Origin: Burkholderia cepacia GG4
GTDB taxonomy: Bacteria; Pseudomonadota; Gammaproteobacteria; Burkholderiales; Burkholderiaceae
Length of the DNA: 64,000 nt
NCBI RefSeq assembly: GCF_000292915.1
Contig: NC_018513.1
Span: 496,001-560,000, forward strand
Direction of reading: 5' to 3'
This document shows positions 26,577 to 35,282 of the stretch, in pieces. Made by a program: the position numbers and the translations under genes. Numbering within the stretch: the stretch's first letter is position 1; every line of letters begins with the position of its first letter. The notes beneath the pieces are model-generated. The model was not told the DNA's origin, did not search any database, and worked only from the letters and a program-made list of their open reading frames with translations.

Positions 26577-27620
26577 TCAGCGCTTGCCCGCGTTCAGCGC
26601 GCCGCGCCCGCGTGCGGCGCCGGCCACACCATCCTGACCGTCGCGCTCGCCGCTCATGTCGCGCGCGCCCCAGCGCTGCGCGAGCGCCGCGCACGCCATC
26701 AGCTGGATCTGGTGGAACAGCATCAGCGGCAGCACGATCGCGCCGACGGCCTGCGCCGAGAAGATCACCTTCGCCATCGGCACGCCGGCCGCGAGGCTCT
26801 TCTTCGAGCCGCAGAAGATGATCGTGATCTGGTCGGCCCGGTTGAAGCCGAGCCGTTTGCTGACGAACGTGGTCAGCAGTAGCGCGATCACGAGCAGCAC
26901 GACGTTCACGACCAGCAGGCCGCCGAGCGCGCGCGCCGGAATCTGGTGCCAGAGCCCCTGGTTCACGGCCTCGCTGAACGCGACGTAGACGACCAGCAGG
27001 ATCGAGCCCTGGTCGACGAAGCGCAGCACGCCGCGATTGCGCTCGATCCAGCCGCCGATCACGGGCCGCAGCAGCTGGCCGGCGATGAACGGCACCAGCA
27101 GCTGCATCACGATGCTGCCGACGGTGCTCCACGGCGACGCGGCCGCGGCCGACTGCGACGTGATCATCAGCCCGACGAGCGCCGGCGTCACGAAAATGCC
27201 GAGCAGGCTCGACGCGGACGCCGCGCACACGGCGGCCGGCACGTTGCCCTTCGCGATCGACGTGAACGCGATCGACGACTGGACCGTCGACGGCAGCGTG
27301 CACAGAAAGAGCACGCCGGCATACAGCGTCGGCGTGACGAGCGGCTGCAGCACGGGCTTCAGCGCGAGGCCGAGCAGCGGGAACAGCGCGAACGTGCTGA
27401 GCAGCACGACCGCGTGCAGCCGCCAGTGGGTCGCCCCCGCGACGACGGCTTCGCGCGACAGCTTCGCGCCGTGCAGGAAGAACAGCAGGCCGACGGCGAT
27501 GTTGGTCGCCCAGTTGAACGCGTGGGCGGCCGCGCCGCGGCACGGCAGCAGGCTCGCGAGCACGACGGTGCCGACGAGCGCGAGCGTGAAGTTGTCGGGA
27601 AGGAAACGGGGACGGGCCAT
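26577..27620 (-). CDS. SBF-like (bile acid:sodium symporter family) transporter, YfeH type
   Basis: 347 residues with about ten hydrophobic segments. Start at 27620 gives MARPRFLPDNFTLALVG, the normal beginning just before helix 1. NWATNIAVGLLFFLHGAKLS and LPSTVQSSIAFTSIAKGN are the conserved blocks of the SBF-like CPA family (DUF4137, E. coli YfeH, yeast Rch1). FCGSKKSLAAGVPMAKVIF near 280 is also characteristic. An ATG at 27692 would add 24 basic residues and seems unlikely. Substrate not predictable. Confidence 0.9.
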   Translation of the reverse strand: MARPRFLPDNFTLALVGTVVLASLLPCRGAAAHAFNWATNIAVGLLFFLHGAKLSREAVVAGATHWRLHAVVLLSTFALFPLLGLALKPVLQPLVTPTLYAGVLFLCTLPSTVQSSIAFTSIAKGNVPAAVCAASASSLLGIFVTPALVGLMITSQSAAAASPWSTVGSIVMQLLVPFIAGQLLRPVIGGWIERNRGVLRFVDQGSILLVVYVAFSEAVNQGLWHQIPARALGGLLVVNVVLLVIALLLTTFVSKRLGFNRADQITIIFCGSKKSLAAGVPMAKVIFSAQAVGAIVLPLMLFHQIQLMACAALAQRWGARDMSGERDGQDGVAGAARGRGALNAGKR

Positions 27621-27989
27621 CGGGAACTCGATTCGGAAACGGCGGGCGCGCACCTCGCGCGCGCGAATCCCGATATTGTCCCGGTTGGTCATTCAATACA
27701 CAAATTCATTGTGTGAATCGATTGATGATTCATTTGCATGCAGCTGCGCCGTAACGGCGGCACAACAGCGGCCTGCCGACGAGGCCCGCCGATGCGCAAA
27801 ACGGCAGAAGAATGTTCTGTCCGGCTCGCCCGCCGAAGTGAAAAAACCTAGCAGTAACATGGTGTTACACCGATGCCCGCGACCTAACACTTTTTGGCTC
27901 GACACCGTTTCGGACCGCTCATAAATTACTGCTGAAAGGCTTGCGTCGGCCGGAAACAGCCGGCGGCGAGCGGTAACAGGCTCTGAAAG
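27621..27989. promoter_or_regulatory. Gap upstream of the SBF-like transporter, with palindromic site
   Basis: 369 bases between divergent genes, AT-rich for the genome. CACAA ATTCA TTGTG at 27699-27713 is a perfect 5-bp inverted repeat, extended by TTCA and TGAA further out, so it is a plausible operator. A further AT-rich patch (ATAAATTACTGCTG near 27920) may serve the rightward gene. Confidence 0.45.
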
Positions 27990-28472
27990 ATGACGGAACG
28001 GGTGAAACTGAAGGTCGGACGATGGGTGGCAGGCGCGCTCTGCGCGTTGCTGGTGCCGGTCGCGCTCGCGCAGCCGCCGCACGGCGGTCATGCGTTCGGC
28101 GGCCACGGTTTCGGCGGCGGCGACATGCGCGGGTACGGCCAGCCGGCCGGCGGCGCGCCGGTCTGGCGCCATGCCATGCCGCCCGGCGGCGCACGTGCCG
28201 GCGGCGTGAGCGGCTACGGCTCGCGCTGGGGGCTGCGGCCGACGCCGTCCTACGGCCACTACGCCGCGCAAAGCCCGTATCGTCCGATCAGTGCCGACTC
28301 GCGGCAGATGCCGCGCCCGCCGGGCGGTGGCAACGTGCCGCTGCGCACCGGCTCGATCCGCGCCGATGTCGCGCGCTACAACGAGGAGCGCGGTGGCCGT
28401 CCGATGCCGCCGCCCCGCTCGCAGGAAGAGCCTGCGCACTCGCCGTATTTCTCCCCGTTCTACCGAAACTGA
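27990..28472 (+). CDS. Exported Gly/His/Pro-rich protein, function unknown
   Basis: 160 residues. Residues 1-28 form a signal peptide (VAGALCALLVPVALAQ). The mature part starts with PPHGGHAFGGHGFGGGDMRG, a Gly/His/Phe repeat, followed by a Pro/Arg-rich region and an aromatic C-terminus (SPYFSPFYRN). There is no cysteine in the mature part. His-rich Gly repeats can bind metals, but no motif proves it. No family recognised. Composition is stable with its neighbours. Confidence 0.7.
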   Translation: MTERVKLKVGRWVAGALCALLVPVALAQPPHGGHAFGGHGFGGGDMRGYGQPAGGAPVWRHAMPPGGARAGGVSGYGSRWGLRPTPSYGHYAAQSPYRPISADSRQMPRPPGGGNVPLRTGSIRADVARYNEERGGRPMPPPRSQEEPAHSPYFSPFYRN

Positions 28473-28816
28473 GCGCCCCGCGCGTTCGTCCCTCGCCGGC
28501 TGATGCGAATTCGCCACAGTCGCGCGCAGATTTCCGCTGATTTTCCCGCCGCATTGCGCTATCTTTCGCGCCCGGCACGCGCGTGCCGCGCGGCCGTCCC
28601 GCCGCGTGCCCGCCCCGCGCGGGGCGGCTGTGGCGTGCCCGGTCACGTGTCGATTCCGCAAAGTTAATGCCGCCGCTATACCCGCAATAAGTGTGCGCAA
28701 TTTTGACCGGACGAATGATCCGTAAAGATGGCTGCGCCCCATACGACGCAAGCAATCGGCTCCAAAAAACAACGCTCGCGCCACTTATCGACTATTCGAC
28801 AATACCTGGAGATCCC
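28473..28816. promoter_or_regulatory. Porin upstream region
   Basis: 344 bases without a gene. From about 28655 it becomes AT-richer. TTGACC at 28703 is a fair -35 hexamer, but I see no -10 at 16-18 bases; the nearest, TAAAGA at 28723, is too close. Porin genes of this group often have long leaders. Confidence 0.4.
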
Positions 28817-29893
28817 ATGAAAGCATTCGCTCGCCGTGCGTCGCGCACGTCCGTCAAGCTGATCGCCGCGACCGCCTGCGTCGCGGCAACCGTACCCGTC
28901 CACGCACAGTCGAGCGTATCGCTCTACGGTCAGGTCGACGAATGGGTCGGCGCAACCAAGTTCCCGGGCGGCAATCGCGCATGGAACGTGTCGGGCGGCG
29001 GGATGTCGACGTCGTACTGGGGCCTGCACGGCGCCGAGGATCTCGGCGGCGGCTACAAGGCGATCTTCACGATGGAGAGCTTCTTCCGTGCACAGAACGG
29101 CCAGTTCGGCCGCTTCCAGGGCGATACGTTCTTCGCGCGCAACGCGTATGTCGGCGTCAGCTCGCCGTACGGCACGGTGACGGCGGGCCGTCTGACGACG
29201 CACCTGTTCCTGTCGACGATCCTGTTCAACCCGTTCTACGACTCGTACACCTTCTCGCCGATGGTGTACCACGTGTTCCTCGGCCTCGGCACGTTCCCGA
29301 CCTATCCGAGTGACCAGGGCGCGGTCGGCGATTCGGGCTGGAACAACGCGCTGTCGTACACGTCGCCTTCGTTCGGCGGCCTGAATTTCGCGGCGATGTA
29401 CGCGCTCGGCAACCAGGCCGGCGACAACCGCTCGAAGAAGTGGAGCGCGCAGTTCAACTACGCGAACGGCCCGTTCGCGGCGACCGCCGTCTACCAGTAC
29501 GTGAACTTCAACAGCGGCCCGCAGGACCTGAGTTCGCTGGTGACCGGCATGAAGAGCCAGGGCATCGGGCTGGTCGGCGCGACCTACGACCTGAAGTACG
29601 TGAAGCTGTTCGGCCAGTATATGTATACGAAGAATGACCAGGTCGCGGGCAGCTGGCACGTGAATACCGCGCAGGGCGGCGTGTCGGTGCCGCTCGGCGT
29701 CGGCAACGCGATGGCGTCGTACGCGTACTCGCGCGACGGGGGCGGCCTCGACCAGACGCGCCAGACCTGGGCCGTCGGCTACGACTATCCGCTGTCCAAG
29801 CGTACCGATGTCTACGCTGCGTACATGAACGACCACATCAGCGGCCTGTCGAGCGGCAACACGTTCGGCGCAGGCATCCGCGCGAAGTTCTGA
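28817..29893 (+). CDS. Outer-membrane porin (Burkholderia/Neisseria general porin family)
   Basis: 358 residues, the usual size for a 16-strand trimeric porin. A signal peptide of about 30 residues ends PVHAQ, and the mature protein starts SSVSLYGQVDEWVG, the classic first strand. YWGLHGAEDLGGGYKAIFTME and FFARNAYVGVSSPYGTVTAGR are family blocks. The last residues are FGAGIRAKF, with a terminal Phe as BAM requires. The start has GGAG upstream. A strong terminator follows. It allows diffusion of small hydrophilic solutes. Confidence 0.95.
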   Translation: MKAFARRASRTSVKLIAATACVAATVPVHAQSSVSLYGQVDEWVGATKFPGGNRAWNVSGGGMSTSYWGLHGAEDLGGGYKAIFTMESFFRAQNGQFGRFQGDTFFARNAYVGVSSPYGTVTAGRLTTHLFLSTILFNPFYDSYTFSPMVYHVFLGLGTFPTYPSDQGAVGDSGWNNALSYTSPSFGGLNFAAMYALGNQAGDNRSKKWSAQFNYANGPFAATAVYQYVNFNSGPQDLSSLVTGMKSQGIGLVGATYDLKYVKLFGQYMYTKNDQVAGSWHVNTAQGGVSVPLGVGNAMASYAYSRDGGGLDQTRQTWAVGYDYPLSKRTDVYAAYMNDHISGLSSGNTFGAGIRAKF

Positions 29894-29953
29894 CGATTCG
29901 TTCGCCGAACGCGTACACCGCGCTGCGCGACCGGCCTGCCGGTTCCCGCCCCG

Positions 29954-29982
29954 AAACGGCGCCGCCATCCGCGGCGCCGTTT
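29954..29982 (+). terminator. Rho-independent terminator of the porin gene
   Basis: A perfect 12-bp stem (AAACGGCGCCGC with its complement) has a 5-base loop, and its right arm ends in TTTT followed by GCCTTTG. It lies 60 bases after the porin stop. Confidence 0.88.
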
Positions 29983-30065
29983 TGCCTTTGTTGACCTTCT
30001 TGTTTCCTCACCTTTGTTACCCTATCTCGTAATTGCATGATTCCCAGGAATTGCGAGCTAGTTCG

Positions 30066-31028
30066 ATGGATACCCTCGTCAGCATGAATGTGTTTCGCTA
30101 CGTCGTCGAAGTGGGCAGCTTCGTCGGCGCGGCCGAGCGCATGCAGATGTCGGCCGCGATGGCGAGCAAGCACGTGATGCATCTCGAGCAGCAGCTCGGC
30201 GCGCGGCTGCTGCATCGTACGACTCGACGTGTCGCGCCGACCGAGGCGGGGCGCGAATACTATGAGCGCCTCGTGCAGGCGCTGTCGGAACTCGACGAAG
30301 CCGGACAGGCGGTCGGCGCCGCGAGCGTCGTGCCGCAGGGCCGTTTGCGCGTGACGTCGCTATCCGCGTTCGGACTGCGACACGTGATGCAGGCCGTCAC
30401 CGATTACGCGGGCCGTTTCCCGGACGTGACCGTCGACATGACGCTGTCCGATCGCGTGGTCGACCTCATCGAGGAGGGCTACGACGTCGCGGTGCGCGCG
30501 GCGCCGAACGGGTTGAAATCGTCGTCGCTGGTCGCGCGGCAGATCGCGACTGCGCACATTTTGCTGGTGGCATCGCCTGAGTATCTCGAGAAGCACGGCA
30601 CGCCACAGACGATTGCCGATCTCGCGCACCACAACTACCTGCGCCGCGATTCGAATTCGACGATGCTCGATTCGCTGGTGATCGACGCGGCCGCCGCGTC
30701 GCGCGTGAACCTGCACGGCAACCTGATCGTGAACCATCTCGAGGGGCTGCGTGCGGCCGTGCTCGCGGGCGCGGGCATCGCGTTGCTCGGCACCGAGGTG
30801 GTCGGCGACGACATCGAATCCGGCCGGCTCGTGCCGGTGCTGCTCGATTCGGTGCCGCCGCACGAGGCGCCGATCTATGCGGTGTACGCGAGCCGTCGTC
30901 ACGTGTCCGCGAAGGTCCGTTCGTTCGTCGACTTCCTCGCCGCGCGCTTCGAAGGGCAGTCGCTGTGCCCGTCGATCGAGTCGCGCCTGCGCGTGCTGCC
31001 GATCACGCGGATCAAGCGCGCCGGCTGA
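30066..31028 (+). CDS. LysR-family transcriptional regulator
   Basis: 320 residues from the ATG at 30066 (MDTLVSMNVFRYVVEVGSF). The winged helix-turn-helix covers residues 5-62: FVGAAERMQMSAAMASKHVM followed by HLEQQLGARLLHRTTRRVAP. The effector domain contains LRVTSLSAFGLRHV and the typical VLAGAGIALLGTEVV near 235. LysR regulators often control a neighbouring gene; none is divergent and adjacent here (the porin is upstream on the same strand), so the target is unknown. Confidence 0.92.
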   Translation: MDTLVSMNVFRYVVEVGSFVGAAERMQMSAAMASKHVMHLEQQLGARLLHRTTRRVAPTEAGREYYERLVQALSELDEAGQAVGAASVVPQGRLRVTSLSAFGLRHVMQAVTDYAGRFPDVTVDMTLSDRVVDLIEEGYDVAVRAAPNGLKSSSLVARQIATAHILLVASPEYLEKHGTPQTIADLAHHNYLRRDSNSTMLDSLVIDAAAASRVNLHGNLIVNHLEGLRAAVLAGAGIALLGTEVVGDDIESGRLVPVLLDSVPPHEAPIYAVYASRRHVSAKVRSFVDFLAARFEGQSLCPSIESRLRVLPITRIKRAG

Positions 31029-31057
31029 CCGGCGTCGGCCGCCCGCAGGCGGACATG

Positions 31058-31092
31058 AAAAAAGCGCGAGCCGTTGCGGTTCGCGCTTTTTC
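31058..31092. terminator. Bidirectional terminator between LysR gene and nitronate monooxygenase gene
   Basis: A 15-bp stem with one G-T pair (AAAAAGCGCGAGCCG against CGGTTCGCGCTTTTT) closes on a TTG loop. Both arms carry A/T runs, so it can stop transcripts from both convergent genes. Confidence 0.9.
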
Positions 31093-31143
31093 GTTTGGTC
31101 GGACGTCATGCGCAGCGGCGGGGCCATCCCGCTGCTGCGTGCG

Positions 31144-32103
31144 TCAGCGTGCGATGCCGAGCCGTGCCTTCGCGTCGTCGTACTCGCGCTTCAGGCGCTC
31201 GACGAGCGCGCCGACGCTCGGCAGGTCGTCCATCAGGCCGACGCCCTGACCGGCACCCCAGATGTCCTTCCACGCCTTCGCCTTGTCGCCGCCGAAATTC
31301 ATCTTCGACTTGTCCGATTCCGGCAGCGCCTCCGGATCGAGGCCGGCCTTCTCGATGCTCTCGCGGATGTAGTTGCCGTGCACGCCGGTGAAGAGGTTCG
31401 TATAGATGATGTCTGACGATTTCGCGTTGACGATCGCGCGCTTGTAGTCCTCGACCGCGTGCGCTTCCTGCGTCGCGATGAAGCGCGTGCCCATGTACGC
31501 GAGGTCGGCGCCCATCGCCTGCGCGGCGAGGATCGAGCCGCCGTTCGCGATCGAGCCTGACAGCACGATCGGGCCGTCGAACATCTTGCGTACTTCGCCG
31601 ACGAGCGCGAACGGCGACGTCGTGCCCGCGTGGCCACCGGCGCCGGCCGCGACGAGGATCAGCCCGTCGACGCCGGCTTCGAGCGCCTTCTGCGCATGGC
31701 GCAGGTTGATCACGTCGTGCAGCACGATGCCGCCGTAGCTGTGCACCGCGTCGACGATCTCGCGCGCCGGCGCGCGCAGGCTCGTGATGAAGACCGGCAC
31801 CTTGTGGTCGACGCACACGCGCACGTCATGCTCGAGCCGTACGTTCGACTGGTGGACGATCTGGTTGACCGCAATCGGGCCGATCACCGCGTCCGGGTGT
31901 TTGGCCTTGTGGTCGGCGAGCTCCGACTGGATCTGCGTGAGCCACTCGTCGAGCAGTTCGGCCGGACGGGCGTTGAGCGCGGGGAATGATCCGACGATGC
32001 CCGCCTTGCATTGCGCGAGCACGAGTTCGGGGTAGCTGACGATGAACATCGGCGACGCGATGACGGGCAGCGTCAGGTTCTGCAGGACGGCGGGCAATGC
32101 CAT
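31144..32103 (-). CDS. Nitronate monooxygenase / 2-nitropropane dioxygenase family flavoenzyme
   Basis: 319 residues, FMN TIM-barrel of the NMO family. MALPAVLQNLTLPVIASPMF is the family start. Further landmarks are VDGLILVAAGAGGHAGTTSP, the FMN phosphate-binding segment, and GADLAYMGTRFIATQEAHA. GAGQGVGLMDDLPSVGALVERL closes the fold. It oxidises alkyl nitronates such as propionate-3-nitronate, a plant and fungal toxin, using FMN and oxygen. Single gene, with a 278-bp gap to the next. Confidence 0.9.
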   Translation of the reverse strand: MALPAVLQNLTLPVIASPMFIVSYPELVLAQCKAGIVGSFPALNARPAELLDEWLTQIQSELADHKAKHPDAVIGPIAVNQIVHQSNVRLEHDVRVCVDHKVPVFITSLRAPAREIVDAVHSYGGIVLHDVINLRHAQKALEAGVDGLILVAAGAGGHAGTTSPFALVGEVRKMFDGPIVLSGSIANGGSILAAQAMGADLAYMGTRFIATQEAHAVEDYKRAIVNAKSSDIIYTNLFTGVHGNYIRESIEKAGLDPEALPESDKSKMNFGGDKAKAWKDIWGAGQGVGLMDDLPSVGALVERLKREYDDAKARLGIAR

Positions 32104-32381
32104 GTGATGTCTCCAGTCTCGAGGGGCGGCCGGAACCGGCGCAGTCGCGCCGACGCCGGCATCATGCTTGGCGGTCGAACGGTACTTTGAGTGTAGTAGT
32201 GCGGCGGAGCGTTCATATTAATACGAACGGTCGTGCGATTCTACGCGAGCTTAACAAAATGCGCGGCGGCGCGACAATCGAGTGAGTGTTCTCTTTCTAG
32301 GTATTCGGGTATGTGCTGCGCGCTGAAGTTCGCCGCGCGCTCCTACAATAACCGCCATAACAAACCAACGAGAAACAAACC

Positions 32382-33278
32382 ATGTCGTTTGAGGCGTTTG
32401 CACCGTTTCGCGTGACGGTGCAGGACACCGATATCTTCGGTGTCAAAGGAGGCGCGGGCCCGCCGCTTCTGCTGCTGCACGGCCACCCGCAGACCCACAT
32501 GATCTGGCATCGCGTCGCGGCGACGCTCGCGAATCACTTCACGGTGATCGCGACCGACCTGCGCGGCTATGGCGCGTCGGGCAAGCCGCCGAGCGACGCG
32601 CGGCATGCGCCGTATTCGAAACGCGCGATGGCGGCCGACCAGGTCGCCGTGATGCGGCATTTCGGCTTCGCGCAATTCCACGTCTGCGCGCACGATCGCG
32701 GCGCGCGCGTCGCGCACCGGCTCGCGCTCGATCACGCGGCGGCCGTCGAGCGGATGATGCTGCTCGACATCGCGCCGACGCTCGCGATGTACGAGCAAAC
32801 CGATCGTGCGTTTGCGACCGCGTATTTCCACTGGTTCTTCCTGATCCAGCCGGAGCCGCTGCCCGAGACGCTGATCGAAGGTCGCACCGATGCGTACATC
32901 GAGCGCGTGATGGGCAACCGTTCCGCCGGGCTCGCGCCGTTCGCGCCGGCGGCGCTCGCCGCGTATCGCGCTGCGCTCGCGCAGCCGGGCGCCGTGCATG
33001 CGATGTGCGAGGACTACCGTGCGTCGGCGACGATCGATCTCGAGCACGACCGCGCGGATCTCGAGCGCGGCAACAAGGTCGCGTGCCCGCTGCGGGTGCT
33101 GTGGGGCGCGAACGGGATCGTCGGCCGCTGCTTCGATCCGTTAGACGAATGGCGGCGCGTTGCACGCGACGTCAGCGGCCGCGCACTCGAGTGCGGGCAC
33201 TACATTCCGGAGGAGGCGCCCGTCGCGCTGATCGACGAGTTGCTCGCGTTTTTCGAGGCGCGCGACGCGGCCGCGTGA
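32382..33278 (+). CDS. Alpha/beta hydrolase, haloacetate (fluoroacetate) dehalogenase type
   Basis: 298 residues. The set of motifs matches fluoroacetate dehalogenases: LLLLHGHPQTHMIWH near 28-42, ATDLRGYGASGKP, the nucleophile Asp in CAHDRGARVAHRLALDHA with both active-site arginines, a halide-site His-Trp in YFHWFFLIQP, a Tyr in CEDYRA, and the catalytic His in ECGHYIPEE. That set would cleave the C-F or C-Cl bond of haloacetates. Epoxide hydrolases share much of the fold but have different halide-site residues. It stands alone as a single transcription unit. Confidence 0.85.
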   Translation: MSFEAFAPFRVTVQDTDIFGVKGGAGPPLLLLHGHPQTHMIWHRVAATLANHFTVIATDLRGYGASGKPPSDARHAPYSKRAMAADQVAVMRHFGFAQFHVCAHDRGARVAHRLALDHAAAVERMMLLDIAPTLAMYEQTDRAFATAYFHWFFLIQPEPLPETLIEGRTDAYIERVMGNRSAGLAPFAPAALAAYRAALAQPGAVHAMCEDYRASATIDLEHDRADLERGNKVACPLRVLWGANGIVGRCFDPLDEWRRVARDVSGRALECGHYIPEEAPVALIDELLAFFEARDAAA

Positions 33279-33347
33279 GCGGCGCTACGCGCAGCGGGTA
33301 GGGGCTAGCGGGTAGCGCGGCGAGCGTCGCGCGTGGTGCGTCGACGG

Positions 33348-33839
33348 TCAGCGGCGCGCGGCGTCGTCTTCGACGAGCGGCGGCAGGCGACGCGGCACGG
33401 GCGTCGATTTCACGATCGCCGTACTCGTTTCCGCGCGCTCCGTCACCTTCGACAGGATGTCGTCGAGGTGCTCGATCGTGCGCAGGTAGAGGCGGCAGAT
33501 GAAGCAGTCCTCGCCGGTCACCTTGTCGCATTCGACGAATTCCGGGATCCGCCGCAACACCTCCTCGACGAGATGCAGCTGTCCTGGCAGCGGCTTCACG
33601 CGGACGATCGCCTGCAGCGTATAGCCGAGCGCGCGCGGGTCGAGCTCGACGGTGAAGCCCGCGATCACGCCTTGCGCTTCGAGGCGCCGCACGCGGTCGG
33701 CGGTCGCGGGCGCCGACAGCCCGATCTGCCGCGCCAGTTCGCTGGTGGCGATGCGTGCGTCCTCGGCGAGCGCTGCGAGGATCGCGCGGTCGGTCGCGTC
33801 GAGTGACGTGACGGCGGGCGGGGTAAGGCGTTTCGACAT
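33348..33839 (-). CDS. Lrp/AsnC-family transcriptional regulator
   Basis: 163 residues. Residues 15-70 are the helix-turn-helix (LDATDRAILAALAEDARIAT, SELARQIGLSAPATADRVRR). Residues 80-150 are the RAM effector domain, with VECDKVTGEDCFICRLYLRT near 100-120. It is divergent from the EamA transporter gene with a 110-bp shared gap, which suggests that it controls that exporter, probably in response to an amino acid. Confidence 0.93.
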   Translation of the reverse strand: MSKRLTPPAVTSLDATDRAILAALAEDARIATSELARQIGLSAPATADRVRRLEAQGVIAGFTVELDPRALGYTLQAIVRVKPLPGQLHLVEEVLRRIPEFVECDKVTGEDCFICRLYLRTIEHLDDILSKVTERAETSTAIVKSTPVPRRLPPLVEDDAARR

Positions 33840-33949
33840 GATCGCTTTGCTTTCGAAGGTGAATCGGCGCTTTCGCTTCAGTTTAGCCGTGGATGCACGG
33901 AAAGCAAGTTCCTAGAATCGAAGTCATCCTCTCTCGTCAAACGGAGTCC

Positions 33950-34855
33950 ATGATGGCCTCGAACGAAATCCGCCGCGGTGCCGCCGAGATGGTCGTCGCG
34001 ATGCTGATGTCCGGCACGATCGGCTGGCTCGTGATGTCGTCGCAGCAACCGCTCACCAACGTCGTGTTCTTCCGCTGCCTGTTCGGTGCCGCGACGCTCG
34101 CGATCGTCTGCGCGGCGCTCGGCTTCCTGCGCCGCTCGCTGTTCTCGCCGCGCATGCTCGCGCTTGCGACGCTCGGCAGCGTCGCGATCGTCGCGAACTG
34201 GCTGCTGCTGTTCGCCGCGTATTCGCGTGCGTCGATCTCGATGGCGACCGCCGTGTACAACACGCAGCCGTTCATGCTCGTCGCGCTCGGCGCGATCGTG
34301 TTCCGCGAACGGATCAGCGCATCGACGATCGCGTGGCTCGCGCTCGCGTTCATCGGGCTGGTGTGCGTGGTGCGCGTCGAACCGGCCGTGCTCGCGGTGC
34401 CGGGGGAATATCTGGAAGGCGTCGCGCTGTCGCTCGGCGCGGCGTTCCTGTACGCGGTGTCGTCGATCGTCACGAAACACCTGAAGGGCACGCCGCCGCA
34501 CCTGCTCGCGCTGCTGCAGGCCGGCCTCGGCATCGTGCTGCTCGCGCCGTTCGCGCAGTTCGGCACGTTGCCCGCGACCGCTGCGCAATGGCTCGATCTC
34601 GTCGTGCTCGGCGTCGTGAACACGGGTCTGATGTATGTGCTGCTGTACGGCGCGATCCAGAAGCTGCCGGTTGCGATGACGGGCGCGCTGTCGTTCGTGT
34701 ATCCGGTGGTCGCGATCATCGTCGATCGCGTTGCGTTCGGGCAGACGCTCGCGTGGACCCAGGTGCTCGGCGCGCTCCTGATCCTGCTCGCGGCGGCCGG
34801 CGTGAATCTCGGCTGGCGCATCGTGCCCGCGCGTCGCGAGGCGGTCGGCAACTGA
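33950..34855 (+). CDS. EamA/DMT-superfamily exporter
   Basis: 301 residues with ten membrane segments in two EamA repeats, the typical DMT layout. MATAVYNTQPFMLVALGAIV and RERISASTIAWLALAFIGLV lie in the first repeat. Two ATG codons in tandem (33950, 33953) follow ACGGAG; spacing favours the second by one codon. It is divergent from an Lrp/AsnC gene, so an amino acid or related metabolite is a likely substrate. Family members also export drugs, so this is inference. Confidence 0.9.
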   Translation: MMASNEIRRGAAEMVVAMLMSGTIGWLVMSSQQPLTNVVFFRCLFGAATLAIVCAALGFLRRSLFSPRMLALATLGSVAIVANWLLLFAAYSRASISMATAVYNTQPFMLVALGAIVFRERISASTIAWLALAFIGLVCVVRVEPAVLAVPGEYLEGVALSLGAAFLYAVSSIVTKHLKGTPPHLLALLQAGLGIVLLAPFAQFGTLPATAAQWLDLVVLGVVNTGLMYVLLYGAIQKLPVAMTGALSFVYPVVAIIVDRVAFGQTLAWTQVLGALLILLAAAGVNLGWRIVPARREAVGN

Positions 34856-34973
34856 AACGATCGTGCGATTTGGCTTGCCGCTACGGCTTGCCGCCAGCGT
34901 CAGCCGGTGCCGCGTCCGGGCATGACGATTGCGCAGGAAAGATGCTGTAAGAAGTTGTAGGGAAACACCCGAT

Positions 34974-35006
34974 GCGACGCTGCAGCGTCGCTCGTATGAT
35001 GCGGGC
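34974..35006 (+). promoter_or_regulatory. Perfect 18-bp palindrome next to a TATGAT hexamer
   Basis: GCGACGCTGCAGCGTCGC at 34974-34991 is a perfect palindrome. TATGAT at 34995-35000 is one base from the -10 consensus. A CRP-like TGTGA-N6-TCACG lies just after it (35007-35022). No good -35 is visible at 17 bases. It could drive a short RNA ending at the terminator at 35042-35077. Confidence 0.35.
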
Positions 35007-35041
35007 TGTGACGTTGATCACGTTCACAGGATTCCGATCTC

Positions 35042-35077
35042 ATGCCGTTCGCCAGACAGGCCGAACGGCATTTTTTT
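35042..35077 (+). terminator. Rho-independent terminator, orphan relative to nearby genes
   Basis: ATGCCGTTCG pairs with CGAACGGCAT around an interior loop, followed by seven T residues. It lies 187 bases after the EamA stop, further than usual, with a possible promoter in between, so it may end a short RNA and not the exporter transcript. Confidence 0.82.
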
Positions 35078-35282
35078 ATGCGCCGCTCCTGGCGAGCAGG
35101 CGCCGCCGCGCGTCGAGCCGCGCGAGCAGCGCGCGCCTCGCGTCGTCGTCCGACGCCCGCCACCCCTTGATCTCGCCGCGCGTGCGCAGGCAACCTGCGC
35201 ACCAGTCGGTACGCGGGTCGATCCTGCAGACGTCCGTGCACGGCGATGCGACCGTGCCGACCACTACCGGTACGTCGCTCAT
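35076..35282 (-). CDS. DUF1289-family small cysteine protein
   Basis: 68 residues. SPCTDVCRIDPRTDWCAGCL (residues 13-32) is the DUF1289 signature with four cysteines, followed by RTRGEIKGWRASDDDARRAL. The four Cys suggest a small metal or iron-sulfur site. Its start overlaps the stop of the upstream YbaK-family gene by 4 bases. Function unknown. Confidence 0.92.
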   Translation of the reverse strand: MSDVPVVVGTVASPCTDVCRIDPRTDWCAGCLRTRGEIKGWRASDDDARRALLARLDARRRLLARSGA

